From assembly GCA_041628615.1 (NCBI GenBank), contig JBFKOW010000070.1:1-16629 (forward strand): a stretch of DNA of 16,629 nt. Reading direction: 5' to 3'. Of the stretch, positions 7,040 through 14,428 are shown piece by piece. Source of the stretch: JAMWZF01 sp041628615. Lineage in GTDB: Bacteria > Pseudomonadota > Alphaproteobacteria > Rhodobacterales > Rhodobacteraceae. Below the pieces are notes generated by a model. The model saw only the letters and a list, made by a program, of their open reading frames with translations, searched no databases and had not been told where the DNA came from. The position numbers were made by a program, and so were the translations under genes. Position 1 is the stretch's first letter, and each line of letters starts with the position of its first letter.

Positions 7040-7062
7040 ATCCGATAACGGCCCGAACCGAT

Positions 7063-7076
7063 TTGACCTCGCTCAA
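7063..7076. promoter_or_regulatory. FNR/DNR-type regulator binding site
   Basis: TTGACCTCGCTCAA has perfect outer half-sites TTGA-N6-TCAA, the signature of FNR, FnrL, DNR and NnrR sites (consensus TTGAT-N4-ATCAA). It lies between the divergent nqrA and pentaheme cytochrome genes. On the plus strand its centre (7069.5) is 41.5 bases before a predicted start at 7111, placing TAGCAT (7099-7104) exactly at -12 to -7. That is class II activation geometry. The same spacing toward nqrA gives only TAGGGG and almost no leader, so activation of the cytochrome is favoured. An effect on nqrA, activating or repressing, cannot be excluded. Confidence 0.65.
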
Positions 7077-7098
7077 GTCGGGCCCGCCGAAGGCATGA

Positions 7099-7104
7099 TA
7101 GCAT
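7099..7104 (+). promoter_or_regulatory. candidate -10 element for the pentaheme cytochrome
   Basis: TAGCAT matches four of six positions of TATAAT and is correctly spaced from the FNR-like palindrome upstream for a class II promoter. No transcription start evidence exists in sequence alone. Confidence 0.4.
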
Positions 7105-7133
7105 CGCCGCAGTCCGTCACCGCGAGCCAGTGC

Positions 7134-7139
7134 AGGGAG
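7134..7139 (+). promoter_or_regulatory. ribosome binding site for the pentaheme cytochrome
   Basis: AGGGAG lies eight bases before the GTG at 7148 and fourteen before the ATG at 7154. It overlaps coding sequence if the earlier GTG at 7130 is used. The spacing favours GTG 7148. Confidence 0.6.
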
Positions 7140-7147
7140 TTGACCGC

Positions 7148-8332
7148 GTGCGCATGTCCAGGAGAAGTCCCGCCCCGTATTTCGTCCTCGCCCTCGCCGC
7201 CGGGATCTGGTCGGCCGCCGGGCCCACAATCGGCCAGGAAGCCGCCACCGGCGAAGCCGCGACGGCGGAGGAGGAACCGGTTCCCTTCGCGCTGCCCGAA
7301 TCCGGTCCCTTCACCCCGGCCGAGATCAAGATCGACAACGACAAGGCGATCTCGGACTGGTTCCGGTCGGCCCATGCCGATGCCGCCGCCGAGGCGTTCC
7401 GCCACTGGGACGAGGACGAGGAGATCCGCCCGGCCTGCGCCAAGTGCCATTCCGGCGAAGGGTTCCGGGCGTTCCACGGGCTCGACGGGTCCGAACGGGG
7501 CGTGGTCGAGGGACCGATCGACACCGGCGGCGTGGTCGATTGCGGCACCTGCCACCATCCGGGCCTGTCCGAGATCACCGAGATCCGGTTCCCCAGCGGC
7601 CTGATGCACCCGGTGCAGGGGGTCGAGGCGTCCTGCATGACCTGCCACCAGGGCCGCACCGCCGGAACCGACGTGGCCGCGGCGACCGAGGGGATGGAGG
7701 CCGACACGCCGAACGCGGAACTGCGCTTCATCAACCCGCACTACGCCACCGCCGCCGCCACCTGGCTCGGCGGCTACGGCGGCGCCGGGTATCACTACGA
7801 GGGGCGCGACTACTCGGGCCGGTTCTTCCACGCCCGCCCGGTGTCGAGCTGCAATTCCTGCCACGAGCCGCACACGCTCGAGATCGAGTTCGAACCCTGC
7901 ACGACCTGCCACCAGGCCGAGACCCCGCAGGACATCCGGCTGACCCGGCAGAGCTATGACGGCAGCGGCGACACCTCGGTCGGGATCCGGTCGGACATCC
8001 GGTCGAACGCGGCGCTGCTGCTCGACATGATCGAGAGCTATGCCGACACCGTGGCCGGCGCGCCGCTGGTCTACGACGGGACCCGCTATCCCTACTTCTT
8101 CGCCGACGCCAACGGCGACGGGGTCATCGACGAGGCCGAGGGCCGGGCGGTGGCCTACAACTCGTGGACGCCGCGCAGCCTGCGCACCGCCTACAACTGG
8201 AAGCTGGTGACCGCGGATCCGGGCAACTACGCGCACAACCCCTACTACATCCTCGAACTGCTCTACGATTCCATCGAGGACCTGAGCGCGCCGCTCGGGA
8301 CCGACATCGACGACCTCGACCTGCTGCGCTAG
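7148..8332 (+). CDS. secreted pentaheme c-type cytochrome with an EF-hand
   Basis: A 394-residue exported protein whose N-terminus (about 1-30) is a Sec-type signal peptide ending near TIGQEA. Five CXXCH haem sites are present: CAKCH at C97, CGTCH at C132, CMTCH at C163, CNSCH at C235 and CTTCH at C251. Additional histidines between them could be distal ligands. A canonical EF-hand loop, DANGDGVIDEAE, occupies residues 320-331 and suggests bound calcium. The C-terminal segment (SLRTAYNWKLV, then YAHNPYYILELLYDSIEDL) resembles the end of multihaem cytochromes annotated as polyhaem membrane-associated cytochromes. It is divergent from nqrA and shares its upstream region; the FNR-like site suggests low-oxygen expression. 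The redox partner is unknown. GTG 7148 was chosen from the ribosome binding site; ATG 7154 is an alternative. Confidence 0.9.
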   Translation: MRMSRRSPAPYFVLALAAGIWSAAGPTIGQEAATGEAATAEEEPVPFALPESGPFTPAEIKIDNDKAISDWFRSAHADAAAEAFRHWDEDEEIRPACAKCHSGEGFRAFHGLDGSERGVVEGPIDTGGVVDCGTCHHPGLSEITEIRFPSGLMHPVQGVEASCMTCHQGRTAGTDVAAATEGMEADTPNAELRFINPHYATAAATWLGGYGGAGYHYEGRDYSGRFFHARPVSSCNSCHEPHTLEIEFEPCTTCHQAETPQDIRLTRQSYDGSGDTSVGIRSDIRSNAALLLDMIESYADTVAGAPLVYDGTRYPYFFADANGDGVIDEAEGRAVAYNSWTPRSLRTAYNWKLVTADPGNYAHNPYYILELLYDSIEDLSAPLGTDIDDLDLLR

Positions 8333-8344
8333 GGCCCACGTGGG

Positions 8345-9514
8345 ATGGACCAGGCGCTGCTGCTGACCACGCTCGGCGTGCTGTTCCTCGGCGGGCTGGC
8401 GGCCGACCGGGTCGGGCACCTGACCCGGCTGCCGCGGGTCACGATGCTGCTGCTTCTCGGGCTGCTGGTGGGCGAATCGGGACTCGGCCTGCTGCCAGAC
8501 GCCGCGAACGCCCTCTTCGAGCCGGTCTCGGTGGTGGCGCTGACCATGGTCGCCTTCCTGCTGGGCGGCGACCTGACCCGCTCCAACCTGGCCCGGCACG
8601 GACGGGCGATCTTCGCGATCTCGCTGTCGGTGGTGGCCGGAACCACGGTGATCGTCGGGGTGGGTCTGACGCTGATCGGGCTCGACCCGGGGCTGGCGCT
8701 GATCCTCGGGGCGATCGCCACCGCCACGGCGCCGGCGGCCATCGCCGACGTGATCCACGAATCGGGCATCCGCAACGGCTTTACCGAGACGCTTAGCGGC
8801 ATCGTCGCCATCGACGACGTGTGGGGGCTGATGGTGTTCAGCCTCTGCCTCGCGCTGGTGCAGCAGACCAACGGCTGGTCCGGGCCGCTGATCGGCGCAA
8901 CCCACGACATCGGCGGGGCGATCCTGCTCGGGCTCGTGCTCGGGGTGCCGGCGGCCTACCTCACCGGCCGGCTGAAACCGGGCGAGCCGCTGCAGAGCGA
9001 GGCGATCGGGCTGGTGTTCCTGACCGCCGGGCTGTCGATCTGGCTCGGGGTCTCGTTCCTCGTCGCCGGGATGACCGCCGGCACCGTGGTGGCCAACCTC
9101 GCCCGCCACCACGCCTACGCCTTCAAGGAAATCGAGGATATCGAGTGGCCCTTCATGCTGCTGTTCTTCCTGCTGGCCGGAGCCTCGCTCGACCTCGACG
9201 CGCTGTGGTCGCTGGGCTGGGTCAGCATCGTCTATGTCGGGCTGCGGGTGGTGTCGCGGCTGATCAGCGGCGAGGTCGGCGAACGGATCGGCCGGGTCCC
9301 GGCGGCGGAGCGGCACGCCTACGGCCCCGCCCTGCTGCCGCAAGCCGGGGTCGCCGTGGGCATGGCGCTCGTCGCCGCCGAGGCGATGCCCGACCGGGCC
9401 GCCACGATCATGACCCTGACCATCGCCGCCACCGTGTTCTTCGAGATCGTCGGCCCGCCCTGCACCCTGGCCGCCCTGCGCCGGGTCAAGGCCGACCCGC
9501 CGGCCGAGCCCTGA
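8345..9514 (+). CDS. CPA2-type cation/proton antiporter
   Basis: A 389-residue, very hydrophobic protein with about 11-13 helices covering nearly its whole length, in the Kef/NhaA-like CPA2 fold. The unwound-helix motif GAIATATAPAA and the paired aspartates D157-D158 in IVAIDDVWGL mark the ion-binding core. Paired acids at this position are linked with electrogenic Na+/H+ exchange in CPA2 members such as NapA. There is no C-terminal TrkA-N domain, so it is not a full Kef K+ efflux system. The start is 12 bases after the cytochrome stop, with AGGG overlapping that stop as the probable ribosome binding site, so the two are likely cotranscribed. Substrate (Na+ versus K+) is inferred. Confidence 0.9.
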   Translation: MDQALLLTTLGVLFLGGLAADRVGHLTRLPRVTMLLLLGLLVGESGLGLLPDAANALFEPVSVVALTMVAFLLGGDLTRSNLARHGRAIFAISLSVVAGTTVIVGVGLTLIGLDPGLALILGAIATATAPAAIADVIHESGIRNGFTETLSGIVAIDDVWGLMVFSLCLALVQQTNGWSGPLIGATHDIGGAILLGLVLGVPAAYLTGRLKPGEPLQSEAIGLVFLTAGLSIWLGVSFLVAGMTAGTVVANLARHHAYAFKEIEDIEWPFMLLFFLLAGASLDLDALWSLGWVSIVYVGLRVVSRLISGEVGERIGRVPAAERHAYGPALLPQAGVAVGMALVAAEAMPDRAATIMTLTIAATVFFEIVGPPCTLAALRRVKADPPAEP

Positions 9515-9574
9515 CCGACGGCCGTTGCGTGCGCGGAGCGGCTCTGGTCTCATGATCCGGGACGGAGGGGCGGC

Positions 9575-12010
9575 ATGAAATCGCGGACCCGGGTCGTGGT
9601 GATCGGCGGCGGCATCGCCGGCTGCTCCACGCTCTACCATCTGACCGAGGAAGGCTGGACCGACGTGGTCCTGCTCGAACGCGACGAACTGACCTCGGGC
9701 ACGACCTGGCATTCGGCGGCGCAGGTGACGAATTTCGGCACCTCGCAGACGATGATCGGGCTCAAGAGCCGGTCCATCGCGCTCTACCGCGAACTGGCCG
9801 CCGACCCCGACTACCCGGTCACCTACCACTACGGCGACGGCGGCATCCGGCTGGCCAATACCGCGGCGCGGATGGAGGGCTACCGCCACTTCGCCTCGAT
9901 GGCGCGCGGCATGGGGGTCGAATTCGAGGTGATCGACGCCGCCGAATGCGGCCGCCGGCACCCGCTGATCGACACCGGCAACCTGCTGGGCGGGCTCTGG
10001 GACCCGCACGACGGCGATATCGACCCCGCCCAGCTGTGCCAGGCGCTGGCCCGCCGCGCCCGCCGGGCCGGGGCCGAGATCTACCGGCACACGCCCGTCA
10101 CCGGCCTGACCCGGCGCGCCGACGACACCTGGACCGTGCAGACCGGGCGGGGCGACATCAACTGCGACATCGTGGTGAACGCCGCCGGCTACCGGGTGAA
10201 CGAGGTCGCGGCGATGATGGGCGTGCGGCACCCGGTGGCGTCGATGGAGCATCAGTATCTCGTCACCGGGGAGATCCCCGCGATCCGCGACGCCGGGCGC
10301 CGGATGCCGCTGCTGCGCTGCCCGATCGCGGATTTCTACTGCCGGCAGGAGGGCAACGGGCTGCTCGTCGGCTTCTACGAGCAGGATTGCCGGACCTGGG
10401 GACTCGACGGCATCGACCCGCATTTCAGCAACGCGCTCTGCCCCGACAATCTCGACCGGGTGGCGGAGGTGTTCGACGGCGCCGTCGCCCGGCTGCCGGC
10501 GCTGGCCGAGGCGGGGATCCGGCGGGTGATCAACGGGCCGATCACCTACACCATCGACGGCGCGCCGCTGGTCGGCCCGGTGCCGGGGCTGCGCAACGCC
10601 TTCTGCATCGTCGGGCTGCGCGCGGGCCTTGGCGAGGGTGGCGGCCACGGCTGGCTGCTGGCGCAGCAGATCGTCCACGGCGAGGCCTGCTACGACACCT
10701 GGGTGATCGACCCGCGCCGGTTCGGGCCCCACGCGACGGTGGAACTGACCGCGCAGAAGGCGATCGAGGATTACCGCAACGAATTCCGTTTCCACTTCCC
10801 GCATGAACACCGCCCTGCCGGGCGGCCCGCCCGCGTCACGCCGCTGACCCCGGTCCTGGCCGCCGAGGGGGCCGCCTTCACGGTGGTCGACGGCTGGGAA
10901 CGGCTCGACTACCTGAAACCCGCGCCGGACTTCGATCCCGGGCTCGGCTTCGGCTTCGACGGCGCCACCGTCCTCGTCGCGGAAGAGGTCCGGGCGCTGT
11001 CGGCGGGCGTCGGCCTGACCGAGGTGAACGGCTTCACCCGGATCGAGATCACCGGCGCGGACCGGCACGCCTTTCTCGACCGGCTGGTCTGCGGCCGGGT
11101 GCCGCGGGCCGCGGGGCGGGTCGGGCTGGCCTACCTGCTGACCGCCGACGGCATGCTGAAATCCGAGGCGACGCTGGCCAACCTGCCGGAATCGGACCGC
11201 GGCCCGGCGCGGCTCTGGTACGGCGCGGCGGCGGCGGCGGCGCGGCACGACATGGACTGGCTCCGGGCGCACCTGCGACCGGGAGAGGAGGTGCGCCTGC
11301 GCGACCTCACCGAAAGCCGGACAATGCTGGTTCTGGCGGGACCGAAGGCGCGCGCGGTGCTGTCGGCCTGCGCGCGGGGCCACTGGTCCGCGGCCGCCTT
11401 GCCGTGGCTCTCGGTCCGCGAATGCACGCTCGGGATCGTCCCCGCGACGGTAATGGCGGTCAGTTTCTCCGGTGAACTCGCCTACGAGATCCATGTGCCC
11501 ACCCCGAACCTGCTGGCCGCGTGGGAGACGCTGCGCGCCGCCGGAGCGGAGCATGGCCTGACCCTGTTCGGCGCCCGCGCCGTCGAGTCGATGCGGATCG
11601 AGAAGAGCTTCGCCCACTGGAAGGCCGAACTCCTGACCGAATTCGACCCCTACGAGACCGGGCTCGGCCGATTCGTGACCCCGGACAAATCGGATTTCGT
11701 CGGCCGCGACGCGCTGGCCCGGCGGCGGGCGGCCGGGCCGCGCCGGCGGCTGGTGACCCTGCGGATCGACACCGATCACGGCCCCGCCCCGCGCGGGGCG
11801 TCGCTGATGGACGGCGACGAGGTGGTGGGGACCGTGACCTCGGGTGACCGGGGGCACCGGACCGGGCTCAACCTCGCGCTCGCCTTCGTCGCGCCGGCGC
11901 TGGCGGCGCCGGGGCAGCGCCTGAGCCTCGACCTGTGCGGCGCTGAGACAGCCGCGACCGTCATCCCGCCGAGCCCCTACGATCCGGGCTTCACCCTGCC
12001 GCGGTCCTAG
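9575..12010 (+). CDS. dimethylglycine/sarcosine dehydrogenase-like FAD oxidoreductase fused to GcvT
   Basis: An 811-residue cytoplasmic flavoenzyme. Residues 1 to about 370 form a DAO-type FAD domain with the dinucleotide-binding VVVIGGGIAGCS (G11, G13, G16). H46 in SGTTWHSAAQ matches the histidine that covalently binds FAD in dimethylglycine dehydrogenase. A linker domain (about 370-430) precedes an aminomethyltransferase (GcvT) folate-binding domain (about 430-700) and a GcvT C-terminal barrel (about 710-800). Such fusions oxidise N-methylated amines such as dimethylglycine or sarcosine, with the methyl group captured by tetrahydrofolate, and feed electrons to an electron-transfer flavoprotein or quinones. 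GGAGGGG at 9564-9570, four bases before the ATG, fixes the start. The exact substrate cannot be deduced. No other glycine betaine genes are visible nearby. Confidence 0.92.
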   Translation: MKSRTRVVVIGGGIAGCSTLYHLTEEGWTDVVLLERDELTSGTTWHSAAQVTNFGTSQTMIGLKSRSIALYRELAADPDYPVTYHYGDGGIRLANTAARMEGYRHFASMARGMGVEFEVIDAAECGRRHPLIDTGNLLGGLWDPHDGDIDPAQLCQALARRARRAGAEIYRHTPVTGLTRRADDTWTVQTGRGDINCDIVVNAAGYRVNEVAAMMGVRHPVASMEHQYLVTGEIPAIRDAGRRMPLLRCPIADFYCRQEGNGLLVGFYEQDCRTWGLDGIDPHFSNALCPDNLDRVAEVFDGAVARLPALAEAGIRRVINGPITYTIDGAPLVGPVPGLRNAFCIVGLRAGLGEGGGHGWLLAQQIVHGEACYDTWVIDPRRFGPHATVELTAQKAIEDYRNEFRFHFPHEHRPAGRPARVTPLTPVLAAEGAAFTVVDGWERLDYLKPAPDFDPGLGFGFDGATVLVAEEVRALSAGVGLTEVNGFTRIEITGADRHAFLDRLVCGRVPRAAGRVGLAYLLTADGMLKSEATLANLPESDRGPARLWYGAAAAAARHDMDWLRAHLRPGEEVRLRDLTESRTMLVLAGPKARAVLSACARGHWSAAALPWLSVRECTLGIVPATVMAVSFSGELAYEIHVPTPNLLAAWETLRAAGAEHGLTLFGARAVESMRIEKSFAHWKAELLTEFDPYETGLGRFVTPDKSDFVGRDALARRRAAGPRRRLVTLRIDTDHGPAPRGASLMDGDEVVGTVTSGDRGHRTGLNLALAFVAPALAAPGQRLSLDLCGAETAATVIPPSPYDPGFTLPRS

Positions 12011-12037
12011 GCGCCGCCGCAGCGATCCGCGCGGCGC
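12011..12037 (+). terminator. possible hairpin after the dehydrogenase gene
   Basis: GCGCCGC (12011-12017) pairs with GCGGCGC (12031-12037) immediately after the stop codon. There is no T-tract, so a terminator role is uncertain. The octamer GCGATCCG also occurs twice here (12022-12029 and 12036-12043). Confidence 0.3.
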
Positions 12038-12077
12038 GATCCGGCGGTCTGGGCATGGCGGGCCGGACGTGATTTTC

Positions 12078-12092
12078 TTTGCGGGTCGCAAA
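12078..12092. repeat. perfect inverted repeat upstream of the AI-2E family gene
   Basis: TTTGCG, a 3-base spacer and CGCAAA form a perfect 6-bp inverted repeat within a short AT-richer stretch, unusual in this DNA. It lies 18 bases before the likely start codon and could be an operator or a small hairpin in the leader. No known regulator consensus was recognised. Confidence 0.4.
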
Positions 12093-12100
12093 ACCTCAGC

Positions 12101-12106
12101 GGGGAG
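12101..12106 (+). promoter_or_regulatory. ribosome binding site for the AI-2E family gene
   Basis: GGGGAG lies four bases before ATG 12111 and supports that start rather than the in-frame GTG at 12069. Confidence 0.6.
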
Positions 12107-12110
12107 CCGG

Positions 12111-13148
12111 ATGCAGATCAGGACCATCACCTACGGGGTCGCCCTCGCGGTCATGCTGGGCTGGCTGATGTGGGTCGGCAAGCCGGTCCTGCTGCCGATC
12201 ATCGCCGCGCTGATCTCGGTCTACGTGCTCTCGACCGCTGCGAACTGGATGGAACGGCTGCCCCTGGTCGGCCGGCTTCCGGGCTGGGTCCGGCGCTCCA
12301 TCGTGCTGGTGGCCTTCGCGGCCGGGGTGGTCCTGCTCTTCGTGCTCGTCATCAACAACCTCGCCCAGGTCGCGACGGCGATGATCCGCTACGAGGCGAA
12401 TCTCGACGCGCTGGCCACGCGGTTCGCCAGCCTCGCCGGGATCGAGGACGAGCCGACCTGGGAGAACCTGCGCCGCGCCACCCTCGACCAGATCGACTTC
12501 GGCGCCTGGGTCGCCCCGGCGCTGTCCTCCCTGCGCGGTTTCGGAACCCTGCTGTTCCTGACCGTGCTCTACGCCGCCTTCTTCATGGCCGAACGCGGCG
12601 TGCTCGCGCGCAAGCTGGTGATCGCGCTGGGCGACGCCGGCTCCGGGGAGCGGACCCTCGACCTGCTGCGGACGATCAACGAACGGATCGGCGGGTACCT
12701 GTCGGTCAAGACCGTGGTGAACGTCATCCTCGGGGGGATCTCGTTCGCGATCATGCTGGTTCTCGGGCTCGAATTCGCGCTGTTCTGGGCGGTCCTGATC
12801 GCGTTCCTGAACTACGTGCCCTACCTCGGGTCGCTGATCGGAGTGCTGCTGCCGACCCTGCTCAGCCTTGCGCAGTTCGGCACGATCGGGATGGCGGCGA
12901 TCACCTTCGCGCTGCTGACCGCGGCGCAGCTGTTCGTCGGGGCCTACCTGGAGCCGCGGATGATGGGCCGGGCGTTCAACCTGAGCCCCTTCGCGGTGCT
13001 GCTCGCGCTGGCGTTCTGGTCGACGCTCTGGGGCCTCCCCGGGGCGGTGCTGGCGGTGCCGATGACCGCGAGCCTCGTGCTCGTTCTGGCGGCCTTCCCG
13101 GCCACCCGCTCGGCGGCGGTCATGCTGTCGGCCAGCGGCCGGGTCTGA
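12111..13148 (+). CDS. AI-2E family (PerM/TqsA-like) membrane transporter
   Basis: A 345-residue inner-membrane protein. Two N-terminal helices (about 5-45) and a third (about 60-85) precede a soluble stretch (about 95-145), then a C-terminal bundle of about five helices. The family-typical region near residues 185-270 contains INERIGGYLSVKTVVNVILGG and FLNYVPYLGSLIGVLLPTLL. Family members have been linked to autoinducer-2 export, Na+(Li+)/H+ antiport and general permease functions, and the sequence does not decide between them. The nearby Na+ pump and antiporter make an ion-transport role worth considering. The start at ATG 12111 follows the ribosome binding site. The gene converges on the DsbA-like gene with only 18 bases between stops. 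Confidence 0.9.
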   Translation: MQIRTITYGVALAVMLGWLMWVGKPVLLPIIAALISVYVLSTAANWMERLPLVGRLPGWVRRSIVLVAFAAGVVLLFVLVINNLAQVATAMIRYEANLDALATRFASLAGIEDEPTWENLRRATLDQIDFGAWVAPALSSLRGFGTLLFLTVLYAAFFMAERGVLARKLVIALGDAGSGERTLDLLRTINERIGGYLSVKTVVNVILGGISFAIMLVLGLEFALFWAVLIAFLNYVPYLGSLIGVLLPTLLSLAQFGTIGMAAITFALLTAAQLFVGAYLEPRMMGRAFNLSPFAVLLALAFWSTLWGLPGAVLAVPMTASLVLVLAAFPATRSAAVMLSASGRV

Positions 13149-13172
13149 CGCCGTGGAACCCGCCGGTCAGAC
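13143..13172. terminator. inverted repeat spanning two convergent stop codons
   Basis: GTCTGAC (13143-13149) and GTCAGAC (13166-13172) form a perfect 7-bp inverted repeat with a 16-base loop. Each arm contains the Val codon and TGA stop of the gene ending there, so the two genes end in mirror image. It could act as a bidirectional transcript end, but there is no T-tract. Confidence 0.35.
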
Positions 13173-13967
13173 GCAGGCGGGCGGCGGCCCGTCGCGCCGT
13201 TCCTGCGCGACCAGTGCCGCGAGGACCGACGCGGGCACGGTGCCGATCACCACGGTTCGCCCGACCACCAGCGACGGGGTGCCGTAGAACCTGAACTGCC
13301 GGGCGACGGCCTCGGTGATCCGCAGCCGCGCGGCGACCTCCGGACCCTCCATGTCGGCCAGCAGCCGGTCGGGATCGACGCCGATATCCGCCGCGACCTC
13401 GGCGATGTAGCGCGGGCCGGGCACGAAGGAGGTGCGCATCAGCCGCCGCTGGAAGGCGGCATAGGCCCCCTGCATGTCGGCCGCCAGCGCGGCGCGCGCG
13501 GCGATCCGGGAGGCCGGTCCGAGTCGCGGCCATTCGTGCCAGGTCATCCGCACGCCGCCCGCGGACCTCTCCTCCAGCGTGGCGAGCCGGTCGGTCAGGA
13601 CCCGGCAATAGGGGCAGTTGTAGTCCGAGAACACGGCGATCGGCACGACGCCCGGCGGCGGCGCAGCCCCGAACAGGGCGCTGCAGAGATCGTCGGGCGG
13701 CGGCGCGGGCGGCTCTGAGGGCCGGGTGTCGCCGGGTGCTTCGAGGCCGATGAACGGGCTGGGCAGGCCGCTCGTCGCGCCGCCCGGCCCGTTCGCGATC
13801 CGGCGGAAGCCCGGCGGGTCGGCCAGCGGTTCGAACTCGAAGCGACCGACGAGAAGCGGCGCCACGACCGGTCTCAGCCACCACGCCCCGAGCCCGGCGG
13901 CTGCTGCCGCGAGGAGCACGGTCCGCCGCCGCAACCCGCCACCAGTCCGGGACAGATCGCCGGTCAT
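13167..13967 (-). CDS. DsbA-like thiol:disulfide oxidoreductase
   Basis: A 266-residue exported or membrane-anchored thioredoxin-fold protein. An N-terminal RRRT followed by a long hydrophobic stretch (about 16-40) acts as signal or anchor. After a Pro-rich linker (about 75-106), the thioredoxin domain has the active site C118-P-Y-C121 within FSDYNCPYCRVL and a cis-proline in FYGTPSLVVG. An insertion of helices between them fits the DsbA/DsbG-like thioredoxin_4 family. C95 and a C-terminal ACV end add further cysteines. The ATG (13965-13967) overlaps the cytochrome stop (ATGA), so it is probably translated with the cytochrome and Cu+ ATPase. It may reduce or oxidise apocytochrome or copper-protein thiols in the periplasm; that is inference. 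Confidence 0.9.
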   Translation of the reverse strand: MTGDLSRTGGGLRRRTVLLAAAAAGLGAWWLRPVVAPLLVGRFEFEPLADPPGFRRIANGPGGATSGLPSPFIGLEAPGDTRPSEPPAPPPDDLCSALFGAAPPPGVVPIAVFSDYNCPYCRVLTDRLATLEERSAGGVRMTWHEWPRLGPASRIAARAALAADMQGAYAAFQRRLMRTSFVPGPRYIAEVAADIGVDPDRLLADMEGPEVAARLRITEAVARQFRFYGTPSLVVGRTVVIGTVPASVLAALVAQERRDGPPPACV

Positions 13968-14428
13968 CGGAGCGCCTCGTCCTGTTCCGTGACACGGGCC
14001 TGATGGGCACGGGCGCGGTCCGGCCAGCGGGTCTTGATCCATTCCAGAACGTCGCGCAGCTCGTCCTCGGAATAGCTGTCGGCGAAGCCGGGCATGTTGC
14101 TCTGGTAGCCGTTCCCGACAACCGCGGCGGTGCCGCGCAGGGTGATGTCGAGCAGGATCCGGTCGGGATGGTGCCAGGTATGGCCGGTGCCGTCATGGGG
14201 CGGCGCGGGCAGGCGGCCGTCCGGCCCGGGACTCCGCCAGTCCGGCTGGCCTTCCAGGTTCGCACCGTGGCAGGCCGCGCAGGCCTCGGCATAGATCGCC
14301 GCGCCGCGGGCAAGGTCGGGCGCATAGCCCCCGGCCGGGGCGGACCGCCAGTCCGCGCCCCCGGCCCACCAGCCGATCCCGGCGGCGCCCGCCACCGCGG
14401 CGGCGACAAGGACCGTGCGGCGGCTCAC
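13964..14428 (-). CDS. mono-heme c-type cytochrome of the copper operon
   Basis: A 154-residue periplasmic cytochrome c. The N-terminus SRRTVLVAAAVAGAAG is a signal peptide or anchor. One haem site, C50-A-A-C53-H54, lies in ARGAAIYAEACAACHG, and M112 in SNMPGF is the likely distal ligand, both as in class I cytochromes c. A His/Pro-rich stretch (APPHDGTGHTWHHPD, about 75-89) holds several His residues that could touch copper. The GTG start at 14428 overlaps the ATPase stop (GTGA) by 4 bases; the frame is open much further upstream only as a shadow of the ATPase gene. Small cytochromes of this type recur beside CopA and multicopper genes; the role here is inferred. Confidence 0.9.
   Translation of the reverse strand: MSRRTVLVAAAVAGAAGIGWWAGGADWRSAPAGGYAPDLARGAAIYAEACAACHGANLEGQPDWRSPGPDGRLPAPPHDGTGHTWHHPDRILLDITLRGTAAVVGNGYQSNMPGFADSYSEDELRDVLEWIKTRWPDRARAHQARVTEQDEALR

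Noticed and set aside
7027..7062. Promoter for nqrA with FNR class II spacing
   Set aside because: The base positions expected for the -10 read TAGGGG and the start site would fall at the ATG, leaving no leader. The nqrA promoter could not be located confidently.
8335..8344. Perfect 10-base palindrome CCCACGTGGG between the cytochrome and the antiporter
   Set aside because: It directly abuts the antiporter start codon, has no loop, and a 10-base GC-rich palindrome is plausible by chance; no regulator consensus recognised.
7073..12130. A minus-strand frame without stops for about 5 kb
   Set aside because: It lies opposite four well-supported plus-strand genes, its translation is low-complexity Arg/Gly/Pro/Asp/His-rich, and it matches no family. 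High GC content removes stop codons from antisense frames.
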